Of a DNA stretch of 64,000 bases, positions 26,920 through 34,085 are shown one piece after another (position 1 is the stretch's first letter; each line of letters begins with the position of its first letter). Location of the stretch: assembly GCF_002886045.1 (NCBI RefSeq), contig NZ_CP025791.1:186001-250000 (forward strand). Reading direction: 5' to 3'. A program made the position numbers and the translations under genes. Source of the stretch: Flavivirga eckloniae (GTDB lineage Bacteria; Bacteroidota; Bacteroidia; Flavobacteriales; Flavobacteriaceae). The notes below the pieces were generated by a model that was given only the letters and a program-made list of their open reading frames with translations, was not told the origin of the DNA and ran no database searches.

Positions 26920-28665
26920 TTACTCAACAACAAAACGAACCGCAATCTTACTAGTTTTCAAAATATAAACACCAGATGAAAAATTACTAATATCAATCTT
27001 AGTGCTATTCAGTTGTATATTTTGTGTATGAAGCAATTTTCCTTGAATATCGAATATTTTAATAGCTCCAATATTAGCGTTGTTTTTCGAAATAATCAAC
27101 TCACGATTAGCTGGCACTGGATAAAGTTTAATAACGTCCTTATTCAAATTTACATCACTAACAGATAATGTATTTAAAGCACCAAAACCTATTGTAGAGC
27201 CAACGTTAACAAACTTATAAGGACCAGCTGTACCACCAGATACAAATTCTTCCGCACCGGCATCAAAACTTAGCTCTCTATTCCCATTGAGAATATCTTT
27301 AGTTAAAAATGAATACGCCCCTACTCCAGCATCAATAGCATCACTCCCGGACGCTAGTCTATAAAAATCAGTTCCACTAGTTAACAACCCTGATGCTATC
27401 GTTTGATTAAAATTCACACCATTGGTTAAATCCCAATTTCCGTTTTGTGTTATATTGCCTTCATACTTTGAAGTTCCCGTAGGAGCTGTAATTTCTTGTA
27501 ATGCAGAAATACTAGAGTTTAACATGATGTTATTGGCTATAATAACATTTTCTGGCGCCAAAGTTAAACTACTATTAACAGTTGTTCCCACTCTAATACC
27601 TAAATCACAATTAACAAACGTATTATTAATTATTTGTACATTTTTAACCTGGTAGTATTCATTAAGAGCAGATCCGGGCTTACCGTTAGATACATTTATT
27701 CCTCCAGTTGTATTAGATCCTGATCCATTTGGTTTTCTATATCTAAGACCTTCAAAATAATTATTATACACCTTATGGTCTTCCCCAATAACCCTTACAC
27801 CTCCCGAAAATGAATTGTTATTTCCAAAAAAGTAGTTACCATAAACCTCAGTATTATTCCCATGTCTTAAAGTTAAGGTGCCTTGGTAATTTCTAAAAGT
27901 GTTGTTATAATATTTATTACTTCCGCTTTTGTTTGAAATAATTTCTACTTCACCAGACCAATTATTGAAAAAATTATCATAAACTTCTGTAAAAGAATCG
28001 GAAAGCGACGTAGTGCTTACACCAATTCGTATGGCATCCTGGTCATTTAATCCATTGACATCATTATTTACAGGAACTCTATCAGCAAAATAGTTATGAT
28101 GTATTTTAGAATAATCGGGTATTGAGTTATTATGGTTGTCATTAATTATACTACCCACACCATTTTTCCCTATAAAAGAGCAATAACTCACTTCGTTATA
28201 TGCTCCATAAATAATGACCCATTTGAAAATGTCTTCTTCCTGACTAACTGTGCCATTATAAGAATCTATTTTCACATTCCTTACATGACAATTTACACAA
28301 TCGTTATTGCTTGTATCTCTAAATTCAATAACCGGCTCAATTCTTCCATTACTTGAAATAAGGCCTGATGCATTTCGAAAAATAACGCCTTCAAAAATAA
28401 TGTAAGAGCCTCCTATACTTACATTGGAACGTCCTTCAAAAAACACATTTCCGGGATTTTGAGCTTTAATAATACACGGTTGAGACTCTGTAGCATTCAC
28501 ATTAATTGATATTTGCACATCAACCCAAGTACCATCAGCAAGTTCAATAACTGTACCTGCTTGTGCATTTGAAATAGCGTTCTGAAGCTCGGCATTATTG
28601 CTAACAATTTGCGCTGGTACATCAACAATTAATAATAGTAAAAACACGTGTAAATATTTTTTCAT
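26920..28665 (-). CDS. PL6-family alginate lyase with T9SS tail
   Basis: This 581-residue protein has a signal peptide (KKYLHVFLLLLIVDVPAQ). A long right-handed parallel beta-helix of the chondroitinase-B/PL6 family follows (ELQNAISNAQAGTVIELADG, PGNVFFEGRSNVSIGGSYIIFEGV, then repeated YNNTF, YGNYF and YNNYF turns). A T9SS sorting tail closes it (YPVPANRELIIS, FSSGVYILKTSK, ending VRFVVE). PL6 enzymes cleave alginate or related uronans by beta-elimination. Export by T9SS implies cell-surface or released activity on brown-algal alginate. It sits alone without a SusCD pair, and repeat R6 is 8 bases after its stop. Confidence 0.88.
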   Translation of the reverse strand: MKKYLHVFLLLLIVDVPAQIVSNNAELQNAISNAQAGTVIELADGTWVDVQISINVNATESQPCIIKAQNPGNVFFEGRSNVSIGGSYIIFEGVIFRNASGLISSNGRIEPVIEFRDTSNNDCVNCHVRNVKIDSYNGTVSQEEDIFKWVIIYGAYNEVSYCSFIGKNGVGSIINDNHNNSIPDYSKIHHNYFADRVPVNNDVNGLNDQDAIRIGVSTTSLSDSFTEVYDNFFNNWSGEVEIISNKSGSNKYYNNTFRNYQGTLTLRHGNNTEVYGNYFFGNNNSFSGGVRVIGEDHKVYNNYFEGLRYRKPNGSGSNTTGGINVSNGKPGSALNEYYQVKNVQIINNTFVNCDLGIRVGTTVNSSLTLAPENVIIANNIMLNSSISALQEITAPTGTSKYEGNITQNGNWDLTNGVNFNQTIASGLLTSGTDFYRLASGSDAIDAGVGAYSFLTKDILNGNRELSFDAGAEEFVSGGTAGPYKFVNVGSTIGFGALNTLSVSDVNLNKDVIKLYPVPANRELIISKNNANIGAIKIFDIQGKLLHTQNIQLNSTKIDISNFSSGVYILKTSKIAVRFVVE

Positions 28666-28971
28666 AGTATTTTATATTAAATAACTGGAAAACCAATTTG
28701 GTTAACCAGTTTCAAATATAACAAATTTCTATAGGTAAAATGATTTTATAGTGAATGAATTATTTAAAACCGTTACTATATCTGCATAAAAACCCATCCA
28801 TAAGACTGATACCATTTTAGACGGGTTAAAATATCTTGATATATTATTTTACTAATATTACATGATCAACACAGAAAGGCCATTAAATATTTTAAATGTA
28901 TTTAAGGTTATTTCAAGTTACAATTAGGACGCTTCACTTAAAATGAACCAATTTAAAACTTATAGTGCTAA

Positions 28972-28979
28972 TATCTTTG
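28972..28979 (+). promoter_or_regulatory. TAnnTTTG promoter box for the lipoprotein gene
   Basis: TATCTTTG, 23 bases before the ATG at 29,003, fits the Bacteroidota -7 consensus TAnnTTTG. No clear -33 TTG is present at the usual distance. The rest of the 28,666-29,002 gap shows nothing else except the upstream region of the lyase gene. Confidence 0.5.
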
Positions 28980-29002
28980 AATAGAAATAAAAACAAAATA
29001 AG

Positions 29003-29422
29003 ATGAAAAATTTTAAGTATTTACTAATTATGATGGTTGCTCTTGCCATATCTGTATCATCATGTAGCAATGACGACGACGACCACGATTACCACTTAGA
29101 GTATGTAAATGTTACAAGTGCAGAACTTCCTGGTGAATTTAATCATGGAAGTATTTATCAAATTAAGGTTACCATAGAATTACCAAATAGTTGTTATTTT
29201 TATTATGATCAATATGATTACATCTATAAAGGAAATACAAGGCTTATCTACCCTATAGCACATGTAGATGATGGCATTTCTTGTAATTTAAATATTACAG
29301 AAACTACATTTTCAATACCAGTGCAAGCCCTACAGTATGAACCTTATATTTTTAAATTTTATCAAGGTAAAGATGCTGATGGGGAAGATATGTTCTTAAC
29401 TATTGAAGTTCCTGTTATCTGA
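29003..29422 (+). CDS. small secreted lipoprotein
   Basis: This 139-residue protein has a lipoprotein signal (LIMMVALAISVSSCSNDDDD; Cys21 is the lipidation site). An acidic Asp/His-rich run (NDDDDHDYH) follows. That is typical of flavobacterial surface lipoproteins, whose acidic residues after Cys can act as an outer-membrane export signal. The remaining about 110 residues are predicted beta strands with two cysteines (near 60 and 92) and Tyr-rich stretches (YFYYDQYDYIY). I recognise no family. It is single-gene, with its own promoter box and a strong terminator. Confidence 0.75.
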   Translation: MKNFKYLLIMMVALAISVSSCSNDDDDHDYHLEYVNVTSAELPGEFNHGSIYQIKVTIELPNSCYFYYDQYDYIYKGNTRLIYPIAHVDDGISCNLNITETTFSIPVQALQYEPYIFKFYQGKDADGEDMFLTIEVPVI

Positions 29423-29490
29423 AATCAATAAATGGATCAAAAAATATTAAATTTTGGCTTAAAGATAAGTTATTCATATAGTTAGTTTAA

Positions 29491-29520
29491 ACCGCTCAGT
29501 CTTTTCAATGACTGAGCGGT
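29491..29520 (+). terminator. strong intrinsic terminator after the lipoprotein gene
   Basis: An 11-base-pair perfect stem (ACCGCTCAGTC/GACTGAGCGGT) with an 8-base loop, followed by CTTTTATG. It lies 70 bases after the stop at 29,422. Confidence 0.85.
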
Positions 29521-29530
29521 CTTTTATGTA

Positions 29531-29588
29531 TTTGCCTCCATTCCTTTTCCCTTTCAGCAAAAAAGAAATTTTTTAGGAAGAAAAAATG
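29531..29588 (+). repeat. dispersed repeat, fragment R7
   Basis: A short decayed fragment: TTGCCTCCATTCC, CCCTTTCAGCAAAAA and GGAAGAAAAAATGAG. It resembles parts of R5 and R3 but lacks the second half. It is weaker than the other copies. Confidence 0.45.
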
Positions 29589-29679
29589 AGTTTACTTTTT
29601 AATAATATCACTGAAAACAGGGTAATTTAAAAAGAAGATTACACTTATTTTTGATGAAAAATTATACAAATACGATTAT

Positions 29680-30471
29680 ATGTTTCTACATTTTGGAATC
29701 AGAGCATCTAAACTAAAAGAGAAAAGAATACGAGGCAATACGACATGTCCTAATTGTGAAAGTCAAAACTCTTTTATCGCTACAACATTTGGGAAATATT
29801 TGCATGTATTTTGGATTCCATTGTTTCCATTATCAAAAACAACAATTTTAGAATGTAAGCATTGTAAGAAATCTTACAACCAAAATGAAATTCCAACCGA
29901 AATTAACAAAGCACTTTTAAAGGAAAATAAATTAAATCCAGTTAAAGCACCTCTATGGCACGGTTGCGGTGGCCTAATACTAATTGTTTTGTTTCTAGTT
30001 GTATTTATATTCATAATGACAAATGAAAGTGAGGCTGATCCAATAAAAATAGATCCTATGACTAAGCTTCTGATGGATGATATTGTTAAAGTTTCATCAA
30101 GTCCAACTATTGAAACAGACTCTATCTCATTTTATCTAAAGCCATGTATAAATTCATCTATAGAGGGTATAAAAACGAATGAAATAAAATATTATTCTAA
30201 AATTAAAAAGAATAAGCTATTAGTTTTATTAAAAGTAATGGATATGAAAAAAATAGAAAAATCATCCAGAAAAGAACTTTTATTTGCTGTTGAAGATTGC
30301 TTACTTGATCTTGGTTTACTTGAAACTTATGACTGTTACATTGGTGTGAAAGGTAAGTGGAATATGCTTTTGGTTAAAACACCATACAATTCGGACTTAG
30401 GTGGTAGATTTGCAAATATGAATTTTTTGCTACCGTTTTACGACAATGACTCAATACCCACTATAAATTAA
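29680..30471 (+). CDS. zinc-ribbon membrane-anchored hypothetical protein
   Basis: This 263-residue protein has an N-terminal zinc ribbon with two CxxC knuckles (Cys23/Cys26 in TTCPNCESQ; Cys59/Cys62 in LECKHCKKS) separated by a hydrophobic GKYLHVFWIPLFPLSK stretch. This is the known zinc-ribbon_15-type layout. A linker, one transmembrane helix (LILIVLFLVVFIFIMT, about residues 97-115) and a soluble domain of about 145 residues follow. The soluble part (KIKKNKLLVLLKVMDMKKIEKSSRKEL..., DCYIGVKGKWNMLLVKTP) is not recognised. It probably faces both sides of the inner membrane. There is no operon partner; a fossil of a T9SS gene end follows directly. Confidence 0.75.
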   Translation: MFLHFGIRASKLKEKRIRGNTTCPNCESQNSFIATTFGKYLHVFWIPLFPLSKTTILECKHCKKSYNQNEIPTEINKALLKENKLNPVKAPLWHGCGGLILIVLFLVVFIFIMTNESEADPIKIDPMTKLLMDDIVKVSSSPTIETDSISFYLKPCINSSIEGIKTNEIKYYSKIKKNKLLVLLKVMDMKKIEKSSRKELLFAVEDCLLDLGLLETYDCYIGVKGKWNMLLVKTPYNSDLGGRFANMNFLLPFYDNDSIPTIN

Positions 30472-30479
30472 TATTGAGG

Positions 30480-30531
30480 AATTCGGAAAAACTAAGTAAA
30501 AAGATTGTTATTGAATGATTCTCATAATTTA
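30480..30531 (+). pseudogene. fossil 3' end of a T9SS-tailed gene
   Basis: These 52 bases match 8,745-8,796 (the end and flank of the T9SS gene at 7,803) with only two differences. They read NSEKLSKKIVIE and a stop in frame, the standard end of a T9SS sorting tail, but no upstream coding part remains. It is a leftover of a duplication, deletion or gene conversion at a T9SS gene end. Confidence 0.75.
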
Positions 30532-30537
30532 ATATCA

Positions 30538-30632
30538 TGTCATTATGAGGAGAGAAGGGATACGGTAATCTTTTCAATTTTTAGTTTTAATTAAACAGAT
30601 TGCCACTGTCGTGCCTTCTTTGCAATGACACT
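30538..30632. repeat. imperfect palindromic element, about 95 bp
   Basis: The two ends are inverted copies: TGTCATTATGAGGAGAGAAGG on the left and, read on the other strand, TGTCATTGCAAAGAAGGCACG on the right, both continuing into an AATCT block. This is the GTCATTGCGAG...GGCAATCT type of intergenic palindrome found in many bacterial genomes. It may fold into a long hairpin and act as a bidirectional terminator between the two converging genes. Confidence 0.65.
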
Positions 30633-30638
30633 ATATAT

Positions 30639-31529
30639 TTAATCTTTCCAGAAAATCCCTCCAAATAGCCTAACACCGAAATACGCCATCCAACGTTTAA
30701 TAAAAGACACGCCCTCCTGCTTCATATGATACAGAAAAATAGAATCTGTTTCCAACCTGCTAATTTGTACAGTTTGTGCGTTTTCTGAAACTGTAAGCAT
30801 ATTTTGCTCGTTAATTTTTAAATTCCCTTTGTTTACATATAAAAAATCGTGTACTAATGGGGCTATTATTGAAAGTTCAAAAGGAGCAATAAACACCCAT
30901 AAAAACCTTGGTACGGTAGATAAGTCGAACTTAAACCCTTTTGGAATTTCTATCCCTATTACTTTCGACAGCTCTTTTGAGGATATATTCACATTAACCT
31001 GTTCTTCTAATATCCATATTTTACTTAATTGATTCCAACTAATTTTAGGATCCGGTAATTTAGACCCTTTAATATAAACAGTGGTTTCAGATATAGATGT
31101 AAATGGTTTTAACACAACTAAAGTTTTAGGAACAAACCAAATAAGTAACATGACCAGAATATCCAATAGAAGGTGAAATTTGAATAAATCTTTCCCCTCT
31201 AATACCTCTTTGTTTTGAATAAGCTGATATATTTGACGCGTTTCTCCTGAATCCTTTTTAAGTTCAGAAACAATGTTTTTAGCATCCTCATATAAATAAA
31301 TCCGTTCTTTATTTACTGACTTTAATGCCCCATAGTTGGCATACGCAAAAACAGAAAAACCAATTATAACAATTATTCTTGCTAAAATGGAAGACACATG
31401 TTTTGGAAAAGAAATTAATGCAGCAATCAACCCAATAACAACCGTAGTATAAATGCTCCATAATACTTGAAAGGAATCAAATCTTTGATACATTAGGTTT
31501 AAAACCTCATATAAATCTTGTTCTTGCAT
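30639..31529 (-). CDS. membrane protein with DUF1353 domain
   Basis: This 296-residue protein has two N-terminal helices (about residues 20-40 and 48-66), a soluble stretch, and a further helix near 120-140 (LLLDILVMLLIWFVP). The C-terminal half contains the DUF1353 signature FKFDLSTVPRFLW...APLVHDFLYV. DUF1353 is best known from small phage-encoded proteins; here it is joined to a membrane module. The function is unknown. It converges with the zinc-ribbon gene and its stop lies just beyond a palindromic element. No other phage gene is nearby, so this looks like a domesticated domain rather than a prophage. Confidence 0.75.
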   Translation of the reverse strand: MQEQDLYEVLNLMYQRFDSFQVLWSIYTTVVIGLIAALISFPKHVSSILARIIVIIGFSVFAYANYGALKSVNKERIYLYEDAKNIVSELKKDSGETRQIYQLIQNKEVLEGKDLFKFHLLLDILVMLLIWFVPKTLVVLKPFTSISETTVYIKGSKLPDPKISWNQLSKIWILEEQVNVNISSKELSKVIGIEIPKGFKFDLSTVPRFLWVFIAPFELSIIAPLVHDFLYVNKGNLKINEQNMLTVSENAQTVQISRLETDSIFLYHMKQEGVSFIKRWMAYFGVRLFGGIFWKD

Positions 31530-31665
31530 AACGATTTAATTTATAACGAAATATGTTTTTTGATAGCTGTTAAATATACAAAATTAACACGTATTGTATT
31601 ACGCTATTTAATCGTTAAAAATCATTAAAGTTGTTTAAACATAAAAGGATTAATCCGTTATAAAT

Positions 31666-32988
31666 TTAATGACTAACAACACCCTTGGCATATAAAAAAT
31701 CTGAATTTAAAGATCCAGATATGTTTTTAACTGTACCATCTATGGCACCTTGGATTAATGATAAATCGGAAGGTGCCGTTTCTGGCTGTGTTAGATAAGG
31801 CAGGTTTCTTTTTTCTCTTTTCGTAAGTGCCTCATGATCTCCGGTAAGTTTATACCATCTAGTATGCCAATTTCTTGAGCCTTGAAAAGTTTTTGAATAC
31901 TTAATTTCCCCTGTAGAATTGTCGATAATTTCAGCAAACGTTTTTACGCTTGAGGAGCTTTCTTTACTAAAATAGGTTACATTCGCTCTTACCATACTTT
32001 TTATTTCATTGCCGGCTTTGTCTTTACCAGTAACGATTTCACGCTCATAACTCACTTTGTTCGATTTTGTATCGCTATGGTTTGCAAGTATGTCGCTTAC
32101 AGCTAGATTAATTCGAAAATCTGCAGGTGTTGATTCCGATACCAAACGAATATGTCTCATATGTGAACCATTCAATGAAGAGGATAATTCGTCTTTTATC
32201 ATTAACTGCAAAGATTTATCAAGCCTTCTATATGTTGAAGACCGAACGGTTTCTGGATATACAGCAACATTATATATCGATTTTTCAACCGCTATGTCTT
32301 CTCTGTCTTTAGCATCTTTATAATTCTCTTTATATGCCTGAACAATTGCATAATAAGAACTAATTTTTTTCCAGTCGTCTTTTTTAGTTGCCGTGGTTTC
32401 TTTTTGAATGGCTAAATTATAATAGCAAGGAGCTATTGAGTCTGCTATACTAACATAAGCTTTATTAGCCTTATCCATCTCTTCCTTGTTATAAGGTAAA
32501 ATTTCATATGCAGATAAATTTTCATTCGATAGTTTAATCTTATTCAATTTTTGTAAATACTTCAAATAATCAATATAACACTTTTCTGTTTTGGCTTTTT
32601 CAATGAAACTTTGTTTATCAAGTACTTCTTTTATACTATCCATTTCATTGTTAACAGAAGTCATTATCTCTTTAGATATTTCTGGTGTAAAAACTTTTTT
32701 AAATCTTTTTATCTGTCTTTTCTTGGTGGCTTTGGACAGTCCTAACATATAATGATGCAATGCCTTTTTTTGATTTCCGTTTTTTAGGCTCTTTTTAGCA
32801 CTGGACTTATGTTTTACCGGAGATAGGTTTTTGTTTGCAAAACTTATAAAATACCAATGAATTGGAGTGTCTTTCATTGATGTTCTAGTAATTATTTCAA
32901 ATCTATCATCATCAGACAATTGGCTCTGAGCTGATGAAGAATAGGTAAAAAGTAGTACGAAAGACAGGGATATAAACAAAAATCTCAT
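31666..32988 (-). CDS. secreted/periplasmic protein of unknown family
   Basis: This 440-residue protein has a signal peptide (FLFISLSFVLLFTYSSSAQS). Residues 60-240 are helical and lysine-rich, with TPR-like character (KKALHHYMLGLSKATKKRQ, YYAIVQAYKENYKDAKDRED). Residues 240-420 are beta-rich (ADFRINLAVSDILAN, KTFAEIIDNSTGEIKYSKTFQG), a pattern seen in periplasmic proteins that bear on envelope lipoproteins. I do not recognise a family. It is a single gene, and a perfect 14-base palindrome lies 61 bases upstream of its ATG, a likely operator. Confidence 0.7.
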   Translation of the reverse strand: MRFLFISLSFVLLFTYSSSAQSQLSDDDRFEIITRTSMKDTPIHWYFISFANKNLSPVKHKSSAKKSLKNGNQKKALHHYMLGLSKATKKRQIKRFKKVFTPEISKEIMTSVNNEMDSIKEVLDKQSFIEKAKTEKCYIDYLKYLQKLNKIKLSNENLSAYEILPYNKEEMDKANKAYVSIADSIAPCYYNLAIQKETTATKKDDWKKISSYYAIVQAYKENYKDAKDREDIAVEKSIYNVAVYPETVRSSTYRRLDKSLQLMIKDELSSSLNGSHMRHIRLVSESTPADFRINLAVSDILANHSDTKSNKVSYEREIVTGKDKAGNEIKSMVRANVTYFSKESSSSVKTFAEIIDNSTGEIKYSKTFQGSRNWHTRWYKLTGDHEALTKREKRNLPYLTQPETAPSDLSLIQGAIDGTVKNISGSLNSDFLYAKGVVSH

Positions 32989-33048
32989 AATTATTTTTTG
33001 GCTTTAAATTCAACGGATCTAAAATAACCTCTTAAGATTTTGCTTAAA

Positions 33049-33062
33049 TACGGGTACCCGTA
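33049..33062. promoter_or_regulatory. perfect palindrome TACGGGTACCCGTA, likely operator
   Basis: A 14-base perfect, GC-rich palindrome in an otherwise AT-rich intergenic region, centred about 67 bases upstream of the start of the minus-strand gene at 32,988. Length and symmetry suit a dimeric regulator site. No matching regulator can be named. Confidence 0.45.
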
Positions 33063-33180
33063 AAAACACTATATTAATTAAAAAGAAATGTTATAAACTT
33101 TGTTGTTAATATGTAATAACACTATAAACCAAATAAATAAGAAAAAAATCTATAGTTTTTAAAACTTTTAACTTGCATAT

Positions 33181-33354
33181 TCACTTATGAATTATTCTCC
33201 CTGTATGACTTTTATCTGACGAGCAATTGGATTCAAATAAGCATACACTCATCTCTTTTACATATCTTTTAAAAGCGTTTTCAAACATAATATTAAACCT
33301 GTATTGTTTATTTACCTGTGTTTTACAAGCACATTCTATGTTACATGTTTTCAT
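33181..33354 (-). CDS. small cysteine-containing protein, 57 residues (uncertain)
   Basis: An ATG-started frame running MKTCNIECACKTQVNK... to TGRIIHK. It has five cysteines, three of them in a CxxxCxC cluster at the N-terminus, and a basic helix (FENAFKRYVKEM). It follows the racemase gene by 16 bases on the same strand, so it could be the last gene of that operon. The family is not recognised. It could be a short metal-binding protein or a chance frame. Confidence 0.4.
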   Translation of the reverse strand: MKTCNIECACKTQVNKQYRFNIMFENAFKRYVKEMSVCLFESNCSSDKSHTGRIIHK

Positions 33355-33370
33355 AATTGTATTGTTTAAT

Positions 33371-34075
33371 CTATATTATTGACATCATTACAGCTTTATC
33401 TACATGAATATCTCCCGTATCGAAAGTTGGGATGCTTACATCATTTTCTTTAATAAGCATTGATAACTCTGTACAACCCAAAATCACACCTTCCACGCTA
33501 TCTAATTGCCCTTTTTTAATAATTTCTAGCATTGTATTTTTTGATTCTTTACTAAACACACCTTTAAGTAGCTCCGAATAAATAATGTTATGTATGCTGC
33601 CTCTATCTTCTACATTTGGAATAACAACCTTCAATCTATAAGTATCTTCAAGAATTTTAGTATAAAAGTCTTTTTCCATAGTGTCTTTAGTTCCTAGTAG
33701 CAGTATTCTTTTTAATCCTTTTTGTTGTATGGCTTCCCCTGTGGCTTCAGCTATATGTAAAAATGGAATAGAAATATTTTTGTTGATTTGGTTACTAACT
33801 ATATGGATTAAGTTAGTACATAGTAATACCATATCTGCTCCTGCTTTTTCTAATTGTTGGGCACTTTTCACAACAATTTTTCCGATAGCTTTCCAATCAT
33901 TTGCGACTGTATGTTTTTCTATTTCAGCAAAATCTACAGAAACCATAATAATTTTAGCAGAATGAGAGCCTCCTAAAATGGTATTCATCTTCTTATTAAT
34001 ACGCTCGTAATAGAGTTTTGATGACTCCCATCCCATCCCTCCTATTAATCCTATTGTTTTCGTTTGATGTTTCAT
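33371..34075 (-). CDS. aspartate/glutamate racemase family protein
   Basis: This 234-residue protein has standard family length. Both catalytic cysteines are present: Cys86 in MVLLCTNLIH and Cys201 in VILGCTELS, within the two-domain fold that starts TIGLIGGMGWESSKLYY. It belongs to the YgeA/aspartate-racemase type rather than the cell-wall MurI type. It may racemise aspartate, glutamate or another amino acid in the cytoplasm. It follows the DUF5916 gene by 10 bases on the same strand, so the two form an operon divergent from a LysR regulator. Confidence 0.9.
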   Translation of the reverse strand: MKHQTKTIGLIGGMGWESSKLYYERINKKMNTILGGSHSAKIIMVSVDFAEIEKHTVANDWKAIGKIVVKSAQQLEKAGADMVLLCTNLIHIVSNQINKNISIPFLHIAEATGEAIQQKGLKRILLLGTKDTMEKDFYTKILEDTYRLKVVIPNVEDRGSIHNIIYSELLKGVFSKESKNTMLEIIKKGQLDSVEGVILGCTELSMLIKENDVSIPTFDTGDIHVDKAVMMSII

Positions 34076-34085
34076 AATTTAAAAT

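Noticed and set aside
3337-29588. Integron-style attC array with cassettes
   Set aside because: The genes near repeats are mostly on one strand and end next to them, which is suggestive. However, I see no integrase and no convincing GTTRRRY core with attC folding, so only a general cassette-boundary idea is kept.
30639-31529. Prophage remnant
   Set aside because: Only the DUF1353 domain suggests phage; there are no structural, integrase or lysis genes nearby.
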